Part shown: piece by piece, positions 1 through 10,395 of the stretch
Position numbering within the stretch: the stretch's first letter is position 1
How the letters are laid out: each line of letters begins with the position of its first letter
Origin: Chiua virens
Lineage: Eukaryota > Basidiomycota > Agaricomycetes > Boletales > Boletaceae
Assembly: GCA_019787685.1 (NCBI GenBank)
Contig: JAHNUO010000005.1
Coordinates: forward strand, 620,001 to 684,000
DNA: 64,000 nt
Direction of reading: 5' to 3'
The notes under the pieces: model-generated
Seen by the model: only the letters and a program-made list of their open reading frames with translations
Told to the model about the DNA's origin: nothing
Database searches by the model: none
Made by a program: the position numbers and the translations under genes

Positions 1-403
1 GCGGCATATGGAAATATGCGGAGAAGAGTTGCAGAGTGTCCTTGGAGCAGACCCCGAACACCACCATCTTTATATATGACGAGACCAGCTCTGAATGCAC
101 CTGTCCAGGATCCTTGAAAAGAACGAGGATCAGCATACGACGCGCAGGACAGATAGACACTGTAATCCCACACCTGCATATTTCTGAAAGTCAGGGTTAG
201 AGGCTTGGAATAGAATCTTGACTCTATCGAGTGGTGCAACGACTGACTTCGCCTGAAAGAGATCAGGAAATCGATGGTATGCAGAGAAGATACCATGAAG
301 AACGGGTACGAACGACACATCCCGCGAGACCACCTGCGAGACCGGAGCGAAGGGCATAGTCGAGGCTGCGCTTGTCTCGATGAGAAGCGACAGTTGAGCT
401 CAT
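1..403 (-). CDS. Mitochondrial carrier family protein, Leu5/SLC25A16-42-like (5' part, runs off the window)
   Basis: Three exons read on the minus strand: 403-314, 252-174 and 112-1, separated by two 61-bp introns. Exon 1 starts [20 protein letters not shown] and leads into a GLAGGLAGC turn. Exon 2 carries the carrier signature PLDRVK (PxDxxK) followed by [15 protein letters not shown]. Exon 3 continues SWTGAFRAG and [21 protein letters not shown]. This spacing and wording are typical of the Leu5 / Graves-disease carrier branch, inner-membrane carriers linked to coenzyme A or adenine-nucleotide transport. Only the first of three carrier repeats is inside the window. The start was chosen because it is the only ATG giving a continuous three-exon frame. 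The substrate is inferred from family resemblance, not shown. Confidence 0.88.
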
Positions 404-855
404 TAATATCCTTGAAAATAAATGTTGGCTGTTCTCATGTGCAGACCAACCAGGTGGTGGAAGAGCAAGAGAGCCTCAAGCTCACCGCTGTCTACTATAG
501 TGCCTATCCTCGGATGTAGGGATCTTACCCGTTACAAAGGTCACAGGTCACGTGGCGAAAGGTAATCACAGTGTCACGCTTTCTCCGCTCAAGCTCAAGC
601 GTGTACGTATGTACCTTCAAGCGCACGATCCGCGGGATGGCTACTTGTCCAAGATAATGACCGCGTTATAGCAAAGCTTCAATGCACTTTGTCGAGACGC
701 GTCGCCTCAGTGTTCATGGGAACAAGATTTTTTTTTCGACCCGAGATGCAGCAACATACATCCGCTGCCATCTCATCGACGTGCTTTACAGTTGCGATGG
801 CCACACCTCATCGATCATCATGCGTCACAACTTGGACCTGTCTCCCTCAAATCAA
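404..855. other. Intergenic: upstream region of the carrier gene
   Basis: No coding signal that I trust. It holds the putative promoter and 5' leader of the minus-strand carrier and the downstream flank of the decayed dehydrogenase. Open frames here are short and lack splice logic. Confidence 0.5.
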
Positions 856-1898
856 TCAACCACGGAGTTCCAAGGTATCGTGCCCAATCGGCAGAAACAA
901 TGGTACCTTTTTACCATCCTCAACTTCGTCGACCAACTGGTGGAGTGTTTCTGCAAACTTGTACGGATCGTCGTCAAACGTCCACCCATCCAAGCTAGCA
1001 CGTGTGGCATCGGGTGTGGCATCGGTGTAGGCGGTGTAGGCGGGAAAGACCTTGGTGTAGAACGCGCTCGGTTGGAGGATGCAGACCTACTTAGTTGACA
1101 ATGAGAGATGGACCGAAGGGTGGGTCGCGTCCAGAACTGCATTGCCTTGATGTTCCATTCCAGGGGAGGTTCTATCGCGAGTACGCCCGTAAAGCCTTCG
1201 ATGGCTAGGTATCATGATACTCCGTGACAAATTGGCAAGTTAACCTGGATATACGAAAGACCATGGCCGCTCTCTTACCATGCTTACTGGTCTCAAGATA
1301 ACGATAATCATGCGTCGCGCAACATAGATGCCGTCAGAAGCATGCCTCGATATGGACATCCAATCCACCTCACTAAAACGACAAAGCAGGTGTTCTAAGA
1401 AACCCCGATTGGGAATTATTTTGCAAGATCATGCCGCCTGGCCCTTTCCCGGGCGAATTCACCTCTCTGAAGAGTTTGACTGCAGCGCGACTGACGCCCA
1501 CCGCACCCCAAAAATTCACCTCGAACATGGCGCGGGCTTCGGCGTCAGGCGTGCCTTCGGCTTCGCATAACATAGTGCACTCTGCGTTGTTGGACACATC
1601 ATCAAGACATCCAAAGACTTGTTGGGTGCGGGCGAAGGCGGCGATAATGTCAGAAGGATAGATGACGTCGAGGCGGAGAATGATTAATGAGAAGCTGAGA
1701 TGGGGCTTCGCGAGTGAGTCGAGAACGGTGACTCTTCCTCAAGTGACCCGAAATTCTGCGGACATGATCCGACATCTGTGGAAGTGCACGATACAGCCCA
1801 AGTTTTGTTCCGAACCGACTGCAGGGCGGGGGAAACCAACATTGTTGACAGCTCTCGTCATCGAAAAGGTTAACAACCGATAGAAATAGATGAGTCAT
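856..1898 (-). pseudogene. Short-chain dehydrogenase/reductase, degenerate
   Basis: A fungal SDR can be followed on the minus strand. Near 1800 a weakened glycine-rich start (CSRFGTKLGL instead of TGxxxGxG) is visible. One long exon then carries DVIYPSD, a broken NNAG motif (SNNAEC) and ARAMFEVNFWGAVGVSRAAV. The following exons give SKHAIEGFTGVLA, then VCILQPSAFYTKVF, and end with LFLPIGHDTLELRG and a stop at 856. The catalytic YxxxK region falls on an exon junction that does not restore the tyrosine cleanly. The intron at 1145-1087 has a GC donor. The damaged cofactor turn, the damaged NNAG motif and the doubtful active site suggest a decaying gene, although the largest exon is still open. 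It could be a highly diverged active SDR if I have misplaced the junctions. Confidence 0.65.
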
Positions 1899-2189
1899 GA
1901 CTACATGCTACAGGTAAGTGTACCGCAGACGCGTGCCTGCCGGCATGATGGATCATTGATGAAGTTGTCTGTGGTCCTTACTTAGAACGGTTTGTACGGC
2001 CGGAATCAATACCTATGGCATCATTTTAATGCGGGAGTTAGAAAGTCAAAGTTTACGCCGCCTTGCGATATCAAGGGTGAAATTACTTCGGATGGAGTCG
2101 ATGCAAGGAGTTGGTCGATTATCCCCGTCAAATCAGCACGTGAACGCGGGAGTATTTGCTGGAGCCTCGAGAGTGACGCTCCTTTGCTC

Positions 2190-4096
2190 ATGTCTTTGAC
2201 GACCATCTTTCAAGTGCGTCCCCGGATCTCGAGTGCAGCCTTGCGCAGTGCATGCGCACTCACTGGGACACCATCAAGCGTATGTGCTGGAAGGAATAGC
2301 TTCCGGAAACCACTTCCCTCTCAGGGTTATTTTGTAACCCGTACGCGATTCATCCACCTCGAACCGGCGTGCAGCAATCCGACCCACCGGTACCGAAACT
2401 GTAATAGCCCTTCTCAGGGTTCCATCCGTTTGTTTTCCAAGGCACACAAAGCAGCCGAAGTAGTCCCTTCAGATCAGCTCGGATTCATTCCAGATCAACA
2501 CCCCACGACAGAGTTGCCAATCGCCACCGCGGATGACCGCAAGATTTCCATTTTGTGGACACCCCAGAACTGGTCGCGATTGTACGTCTTCTACGTCGTG
2601 ATGATGTCGCTGATGCGTGATGGTGATTGGAGCTAGTCACCACATTTGGTTGCGGGATCATTGTCGGTGTTCGAGTTGTTTCCACCCGGTTACGAAACAG
2701 AGACTAGTGAATACGTTCGAGGTGCGCCCGTGGCGTGGTATTGTCGTGTTCGCCTCATGGTGTATGCGGTCTAGATTCCTCCGAATATCAAACCCCATCA
2801 TGTTCAAGCTTCGACTGAGGGTCTGGAAGTCATTTGTGCGCCTTCGTGATAAGTTATTGGCAAGTGAAAGACTGATGTGGTTGTTTAGGGCCTGCCTCTG
2901 GCACAGAGTATCATTCCTCGTTTTATCCGTGGTCTTGGTTGAAGGCGCATACATACGACCCTCCACAAAAATCGGGTTCCATTTTCGGCGAGTCTGTGTT
3001 TTCATCAACTATGAAGTACAGAACAACATGCCGACTGAGAGCTCAGAAAGGCACTCTGGGGAGCCAATATTTCCAAGTCACCTCCAACGGTGTCTTATAC
3101 AGAGGCGATGGATGAGAGCGATCAGGGCTTGTATAAATGGTTATCTAACATAGTGGGTATGGGCATTCGAAGACAGCGGGTGACCAATTGACGTTTGAAT
3201 AGGACCAGTTCGGATTCTGCCTCGTTTCTGGTGTTCCTGCCACTCCAGAAGGGACGGAAGAACTGGCGAAGCGAATTGGTTTTATACGCGAAACGCAGTG
3301 TAAGTACAATACCTTTCCTATCTAGAACGCGTGCGATAGAGGTCGATTGCAGATGGCAAATTTTGGGAATTCACAGCGGATCTTTCGAAAGGAGACACAG
3401 CGTATACCACGATGGCACTTGGTGCACATACTGATAATACCTACTTTGTCCGTGCTGGCTTATCTAGGGGGTGTCATGACTGATGTAAACGACAGACGGA
3501 TCCATGTGGACTGCAACTCTTCCATCTACTCTCTCACACGGAGGGTTCTGGAGGGGCTACGTTACTTGTGGATGGCTTCTATGTTGCTTCGTTGCTGAAG
3601 GAGCTGTATCCTGACGCATACAAGCTCTTATCACGGATTCCCGTTCCGGCACACGCTGCAGGTGAAGTGACTGCGCTGTACCAGCCGAGTCCACCACACG
3701 GGTATCCACCGTTGCGACACGACGAAGCAAGTGGGGAGCTGGTGCAAGTGCGGTGGAACAACGACGACCGGAGTGTGATGGATCACTTGGATGCGGAATT
3801 AGTCGAGTCTTGGTAAGACGTGGCATCCAATACGAATTGAATTCGGCTTATTCTGGATCAGGTACGACGCCATTCGGAAGTTGCACAAGTTGTTGACAAG
3901 CGCAGACTCAGAGTTCTGGGTGCAATTGACACCGGGTGTCGTGTTGAGCGTCGACAATCACCGAGTGTTACACGGACGATCTGCATTTGATGGGAAGCGA
4001 CGTGTATGTGGAGCATACATTGGAGTAGATGAGTACCGGTCTCGGTTGGCAGTGCTAAAGGAGGAGCAGCGGAGCGTTTGGAGTCTTGGACTGTAA
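2190..4096 (+). CDS. Trimethyllysine dioxygenase (epsilon-N-trimethyllysine hydroxylase), mitochondrial
   Basis: Fe(II)/2-oxoglutarate dioxygenase of the TauD/GBBH family, the first enzyme of carnitine biosynthesis. Nine exons splice into about 496 residues: 2190-2581, 2637-2721, 2775-2835, 2889-2991, 3047-3152, 3203-3299, 3353-3447, 3496-3812 and 3862-4096; all eight introns are about 50-55 bp. The first 90 or so residues are Arg/Ser-rich and acid-poor, as in a mitochondrial presequence. Next comes the Cys-rich N-domain (HHIWLRDHCRCSSCFHP). The catalytic domain shows the iron ligands: HxD in LGAHTDNTYF and the distal His in NHRVLHGRSAF. GSGGATLLVDG and the C-terminal GAYIGVDEYRSRL are typical of the family. 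No broken codons were found. A gamma-butyrobetaine hydroxylase is the main alternative, as the two enzymes share this fold; the N-domain wording favours TMLH. Confidence 0.88.
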
Positions 4097-4369
4097 CCAA
4101 AGCGGGAAAAGTAATTGCTTGGACAGACACGGCAATGACGGCGGAGTACGAAAGTGGTGTGAATTTATGATAGGGTGAGTTACGTAAACACAAGAATTGG
4201 CAAAAGTGCGGGGGAGGATTGTCACGTGAGATCCAATCTGGAACACGTCACATGATGCGGGGTTTGAAGATGGATCGATCTACAGATTTCAGGTTCCCGG
4301 GGTCTTTGTGATGGCTATTTGTACTGTCACCTTATCATAGTGCTCTGCTCGTCACTTTGAGCATCGACC
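4097..4369. other. Intergenic spacer between the dioxygenase and phosphatase genes
   Basis: A 273-bp spacer between two co-oriented genes. It must hold the 3' end of the dioxygenase transcript and the promoter of the phosphatase. No obvious TATA box near 4340. Confidence 0.5.
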
Positions 4370-7300
4370 ATGGCACACTCCTATGGCGTCGTGCCACCAG
4401 ACAACTCAAAACTTATCCATATCGACCAATTACCCATCTTAACAACCCAAGAATTCGCGCGCATGCATCTCGAGCACATCACCGCTCACCCTCCAGATTC
4501 AATCTTATTTCCTTTCCTACATGGCCTCGACGGTGACAACGACGCTCAGTGCACATTCTTTTCAAACGCCACCTCTCCGGACAAGCCCCCTCATACCGCA
4601 GGCATGATTCTCGACAAATCCGGTCGCGTTCTCCGTCCACCTCGCTACAGAGGCCTCGTATGGGTCGTCTGTGACGACGACATCGACGGTCCCGTCTCCC
4701 CCCTCCCCGAGGAGACAGAGTATGACACCGACTCAGACGATTTTTCCGAAGACGGTCATGATGTCGAGATGGGTCTCGACCAGGATCCCCCCATGGACAT
4801 CGATCCGACAGCCCTCTTTCATGCACCCCACCACTCTCCGCATAGACACCGCAAACCTGCATACAAACATCAACACTCCCAGTCCCAGTCCCAGTCCGGT
4901 CCCAGTCAGCCCCTCGACATCTTGTACACCAATCCCTGTACTGCCCACGACCGCAGACCCTCTTCTACGTCCTCATCCGGTTCTTCCACGGACGTCTCTT
5001 CGTCCGACTCTCATTCAAGATCAACGAGTGCCACGTCTCTCCCCTCCCCCACTAGTCCTCCTTGCACAGGCCAATTTGAAGCGTCTGCGTCCGACACCAC
5101 CCCCCAATCCCAATCTGTCTCAGGTACGTCGGCTCGCGCTCCGATCTTGCACTTGGCGTTCAGCTGTGTTTCAGCACCCATCGTCTCCAGCCAAAAACCA
5201 CGAAAAAAGTATCCTGTTTTGACCTGCACATTTTCCCCCTCCCAGCTCATCCAACCCTGTCCTCCCTCGCGTACGTACGATTTCCACAGTTGGAGTCGTG
5301 GCGACACGGCGGCACTCAAGATTGACTGGGAATTCAAACCGGCCAGAGTTCCCGATGGGATCAGTTTACGCAATTTCGGCATACAGCTCGTAAGTCTTAT
5401 CTTTTCACCACATCTGATCACAATCCGTCAACGCCAAACAGCCTCTCTATATCTCCGTCTCAGATATCGTCGTCTATTCTCCCAAAGGCATTTCCCCCAC
5501 CGCTCTTAGGATCGCGGCACGTTTTAAGAAAGCCGTAGACAAAAAGAGGCGGGAGCGGCTGGAGAAGTGGGTGCAAGCCGGCCTTGAGCAAACGCCTGGC
5601 GGGGAAGATCGAGATTCCCACACCACTCCCGAAGGGTTTTTCAAATACGGTGTCTACATTCTCAATGCCGATGCCGAGCAGTTGGAGCGTGATCTTCCCT
5701 GGCTTATCGTCAGGAAAGACGGTGAATGTTCGGGCGATTGCGACCGTGCCGTCCAGACGCAGACGCAGAACGTGTGTCATCCCGTTGATCGCGGAATGAC
5801 GCATGGTCTGACGGAGGCGACCGATGGACGACTAGTCGGTGAGCTCGAAATTGAGGCGAAATTGGCAGCTGAAGAAGCCGAATACCTATCTGCGTCTGGC
5901 CAACCCATTGCGGACTTTGTTACTTCGTTTGACCAGACATCTGGTGCACCCCGGAATATGAATACGCGCATACACAGATGCAAGCGTGCAAACACGATCG
6001 ACTTTGCTCAGCGTGAAAAGGATGAGATGAGGGATCTCACCCGTGCTTCCGAAATTTTGACCGTCTGGAACAGTGATGATAGGGACGTGCAAGCGGTATG
6101 TGATTGATTCCTGTCCCCTTCGCTCTGCTTATGCATTGCGCTTTAGGACGAGGCCTCCGGTAGTACGACGGCCACAGTACTGGAATCCCAATGCGGGTCA
6201 GGTTTTTCTAGGAAATGCAAACGACGTTCCTTTATGGAATCCTCCATTAAGACGAAGGGGACATCCAGGGCCGCCTTCTGAGCCTTGTTTCCCGGTTCGC
6301 CCAACCACCTCCCCATACATGAATCCATTTGCGGATCCTTATGTTTCTCATGATGCCGAAAAGCCATCTCAGTTTGACACCAATATGAATGACCCGTCGT
6401 ACGGTCTCGGATTTGATATATGTATCGAGTGCCACGAACACGCACCTCTCCCGTCTATGGCACACCTACGAGCCGCAGAAGAACATGTACGGATGATGGA
6501 GGCTGAATGGATTGAATGGTGGCGACAGCATTGGGAGGAGAAAGGTGGGCGTGGGTCATTCTCGTCTTCCTCGTTCACTTTGTCGATACTCGGACTTCAT
6601 GAGCTAATACTCGATTACCTCCAGGAATAATTCCGCCTCGCCCTCCACCACACCCTTCCGCTATCATTCACCTTCCCTTCCCTAGTTCCCCACCGGCAAC
6701 ACAAGCGGGACTGAACACACTTATTCCTGTGATCAGATTTTTGGAAAGAATGGTCACTCCAGGAGCGCTGGGAGTTTGGACTAGCGCGGGTCCTGGTGTA
6801 GGAGCTGTGAGCAGTAACGCGGTATCTAGGACACCCCCGAAAGCACAAACACTACCTTCGCCATGGTCACCCATACCAGAGTTGAGCGAGACCAGAAGTG
6901 GTTCGATCACACCCCACCGACCTGGGAGCACAAGGCCATGAATACCCCACTGACATTCAGAAGAGTGATCCCAGCGACGGAGTGGCCCTGGCACCTACAA
7001 CATACCGACCTCGTCCACTCAAAGTCTTGCTATACTCAAGTGATGGATACACGGAATCATCAGTTCCTGCGCTTTGTTTACTGATGGCTGTGAAAGGACT
7101 GAGCTTACCAGAAGCGTATTTGGAGATGCAGGTAGGATTCCATGCGTGTTTCAGAGCGAAATGACCAAGTACCATTGGCACCGTAGGTCACAAATCGCCG
7201 ATCATTTTTCGTCTACCAATCGGAAGTCACCTTGTTGAAGAAAGTAGAAGCTCGGCTGGGAGTGGGGAATATGTCCCTTCGTTCACGATACCCGCAGAAC

Positions 7301-8246
7301 AGGGATATCCAGCGGGGACTTACTGTCCAAGCAGGTGACCACTCTACTCCCAGGAACACCGTCAATGGATATCGACCGCATTCATCATCAATCAATTACG
7401 GCTCATCCGCGCCCGTCGTACCCCTATCTCCAGTACCCGCCAAGACAAAGCACTTAAGACGGCCGAGGGCAAACACACTGCCGTCATTTATATCAGATCA
7501 TCAAATGTGGTTCGACGATGCGAGGTTCGATGGGAGTTTTCCCAGTCGTGTGCTTCCATTCTTGTATCTCGGAAATTTGTACGTTGTTTTATGTTGTGGG
7601 CGGTAAGCGTACACTAAGGTTATACGCAGGAATCACGCTTCAAATGTATACATGCTGCATGCCCTCGGTATCACACATGTCGTCTCCGTCGGCGAGTGTG
7701 CTCTCGTACCCCCGCCTCAAACGCCCGCCTCTCCCTTCATTATCAAACCCATTACAGATTTGTCCCACGAATCTCTCCTCAGGCCAAAGCTCTGGAAATC
7801 AAGGTTCCCTCTGGATCGAAGAACGCGAAGGCCGAATCAAAGTACTCGATATCAAAGGCGTTTGCGACGACGGCATCGATACGCTCGAACCTCAACTCCA
7901 GCCCATCTGCACCTGGATCGAAAAGGCGCGTCTCGCCGGCGGCCGTGTATTGGTGCACTGCCGCGTCGGCGTTTCTCGGAGCGCGACGGTGACGATCGCG
8001 TATGTGATGCAGCATCTCGAGTTGAGTCTCGTCGAGGCGTACTTGGTCGTGCGAAGTCGCCGGTTATCGGTGTTGATCCAACCCAATATGCGTCTATTGT
8101 ATAACCTGCTGGGGTGGGAAGTGAGGCTGGCGAGACAGCGGGCGGGCGGCGACGAGGGACGATTAAGAGAGGAGCTAGGGAGAGCGTTGACTTGGCCATA
8201 TTTGGCGCGGGAGGTGCATGCACTAAACGAAAAATATTTGAGCTGA
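4370..8246 (+). CDS. Pps1-like dual-specificity protein phosphatase with a tandem degenerate phosphatase domain
   Basis: A multi-exon gene. The N-terminus (LTTQEF, then DSILFPFLHGLDGDNDAQ) matches the Pps1-type N-terminal region. A Ser/Asp-rich low-complexity stretch follows, then PLYISVSDIVVYSPKG and a long middle part containing the conserved NDPSYGLGFDICIECHEH block. Around 7040-7130 a first phosphatase-like module reads KVLLYSSDGYTESSVPALCL; at the P-loop position it lacks the catalytic Cys and Arg. The second module, from SFPSRVLPFLYLGNLNHASN at about 7545, has the full HCx5R signature HCRVGVSRSA near 7957-7985. It then continues IAYVMQHLELSLVEAY and ends at 8246. Yeast Pps1 acts in S-phase control; that role here is an inference. 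Several introns are clear (for example GTAAGT after residue 341), but the borders between 6560 and 6900 and near 7705-7780 are uncertain. Confidence 0.85.
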
Positions 8247-9377
8247 GGGTGCTTTCGCTTGTTCTGTCGCATTGTTGTTCCCCTTTGTCTTCATCAGTTT
8301 CCGTGTTGTACTCTGTTGTTGTTTCTCTACCTCTTTGTTTTTCTTGCTCTTTTCTATTTTTGGGGGGTTGATGATGGCTTCGCCTATCTTCCATACACCA
8401 CGACCCTTGTTTCTTTCTTGTCGCCTCTGTGTCTAACGTGCTTCGATTTTTTCTTGTGACTGCTGTACTATATTGATAAAGAAAATTTCGTGTTCATCTA
8501 TGTAAGTACCTTGACGTTTGGGTCATCGGGAGAGACATTTCCAATGCGCAGACACGACTTTTGTCCGGATGCGTGTATTCCCGGTGTGAACAAACGTAAG
8601 TGACACCATGCTCACTACAATACCACTTGCCGACGCGAGCGTCGCGCATTTGAGACGATTTGACGTCCTGGCAGTCGGAGATAAGCACGAGCCAAGAACG
8701 TCAACGTCGAATGATTAATGAACCCTTGACACAATGACAGCAACCCGGACGCACGCAGAGAAGCGACCTACCTCTGGTTTACCGTTGCAATCGTGGCATG
8801 CGTCCGCCTCCTGTTAACGTTTGAATACAACTCACGTGGATCCTCACCAAGGCTACTGCGGACGTCCATAAAGTGAGCCTGAAGTGGAAAGGCCGTGAAA
8901 CTTTTTACCGCGTCAGGGTCCGAGTTCTTATCGGCAGGCTTCCTGTCTGTCTGGGCAATGCGTGTGTATCGTGTTCCGTTCTTGTTTCAAGAAAGGGCTT
9001 CGCTGGCGTTTGCCATGGGAACGGATAGGAGAACCGGTCCATTTCCATTGGCACCGTTAATACCGTGCGCATTCAGAGGTATCGGGAGTGCATACTCCGC
9101 AGCGCACCCGCCTGACAAGGTCCTGAGATGGGTATGCAGAATCGCTGCGGATGGAAAGGGAATTGTGAACCGAGTTGTGGACAAAGATACCAAAATCCTG
9201 GGAGGACCACGCTTAAGCTTAAGGAGGACTCAAAGAAAATATATATCAAGGAATTAGGCGCGAAAAATACGAGGCGTTGGATAAAAAAGCGTTATGATAG
9301 GAACCATATGCCTGTAGTGTGCAGTGTAAACCGAAACACGTCCCTTCTTGGACACTTTCGAACCACTACCGCAGAAG
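8247..9377. other. Intergenic, no supported gene
   Basis: Begins with a T-rich stretch (about 8260-8460) that is probably the 3' UTR of the phosphatase gene. Open frames on both strands in the remainder overlap each other, lack intron signals and show no family motif. I see nothing firm. Confidence 0.45.
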
Positions 9378-9652
9378 ATGTCCAAGTCGCAAACCACGGC
9401 CGGTGCTGAAGATGGATTTAAATATCATGATGCTGACAACTCTGCAAGATGGAGAATTCTCCTAGTAGAAACGGAAAAGCAGGCGGGCGGGAATGAATAT
9501 GAACGCCATTTCGATATCGAGGCGATTCTGTCCGAGTGGGGTACGTGTTCAATAATAACTGGCTAAAAACCTAACCCCATAATTGCCCGGTAGTCAATAT
9601 TTCAATACAAAGTACCCATAGGACTTTCCGTGTTTACCCGAATTTTCTATAA
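9378..9652 (+). CDS. Small hypothetical protein, two exons
   Basis: An ATG at 9378 opens a 163-nt exon (MSKSQTTAGAEDGFKYHDAD and onward to FDIEAILSEW). The exon ends at a GTACGT donor at 9541. A 53-bp intron with an inner CTAAC branch-like site ends in TAG at 9593, and a short second exon stays in frame to TAA at 9652. The predicted product is 73 residues, acidic, with no signal peptide or membrane segment. I do not recognise it. Good splice signals and correct intron size support a real gene, but its shortness keeps confidence low. It lies immediately upstream of another small gene with its own TATA box. Confidence 0.3.
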
Positions 9653-9684
9653 CGACTCATTGATCGATCTTCTCGACTCGGAGG

Positions 9685-9692
9685 TATATAAG
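9685..9692 (+). promoter_or_regulatory. TATA box of the small gene starting at 9719
   Basis: TATATAAG lies 27 bp before the ATG at 9719, a plausible core-promoter element. The short distance to the ATG would imply a very short leader, or a start codon further downstream. Confidence 0.4.
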
Positions 9693-9718
9693 CTCATCCA
9701 TTTTTCTTTCCTTTCCAA

Positions 9719-10395
9719 ATGAACTGTCCGACGCCTTCAACGGTCCCTGTCCCGCCCTTCGACTTTGATGAGGTTCGTGATTACTTTACTTGACTCTTTT
9801 TTTGTTTCGTTGATGTTTCCAAGCCGCCGACCCCTGAATCGACCGTTCATCCTTGGGTGGATGGATCGCCACCGATCACCCCTCCAGAGTCGCGCCAAGA
9901 GGGACATGCTGAGGCTGCTGGTTCACCCACGTTCCATCAGACAATCAAAAGATGGCTCAAGAAAATGAGGAGAGGAAGTGTGGCCGACCGTACCGATCAA
10001 CCTCCCCCACGATCCACTGTCGCTATGTGCACTCTTCGGCGCCCGGTAAGCGATGTCTTTATTGAAATAATCGATGTCCCGTATCTCACAAAATCCTTAG
10101 CGACTGGCAGGTCCAGACCCAGCGAGGATCACTCCGGAGGGATTTCGCAACAGGTACTACATCCAACCTCAATCCCTTATGAACTGCCGCTGCATGATGC
10201 TCGTGCCGATACTGCTCATTTCGTTACACCTAACACCTCAATATCAATTAGCCCCTGTACGTCCCTTCACTTTTGATGGATGGATGATGTTGTGAACAGC
10301 CGACATCCCATTAGCCACAACCACCAAATGATCCATCTCAAACCTCGCGTGGTAGGATAACGGTGCTTCCTCAAAGATTGAGGACATCAGATTAG
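9719..10395 (+). CDS. Hypothetical protein, Pro-rich N-terminus
   Basis: Four exons fit together in frame: 9719-9772, 9824-10045, 10101-10256 and 10315-10395. The introns are 51, 55 and 58 bp with GT-AG borders (donors GTTCGT, GTAAGC, GTACGT). The protein would be about 170 residues. It starts MNCPTPSTVPVPPFDFDE, has a basic patch (IKRWLKKMRRGS) and then a hydrophobic run (CMMLVPILLISLHL) that may be a membrane segment or a misread intron. I do not recognise a family. The 3' end is uncertain: protein-like open stretches continue to about 10800 (for example LARVIFHAREYQIDIFPALV at 10608-10667), so extra exons may be missing. Confidence 0.35.

Noticed and set aside
5011..5421. Minus-strand frame of 136 codons opposite the phosphatase gene
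   Set aside because: It overlaps a plus-strand exon with clear family resemblance and has no motif; it is a shadow frame.
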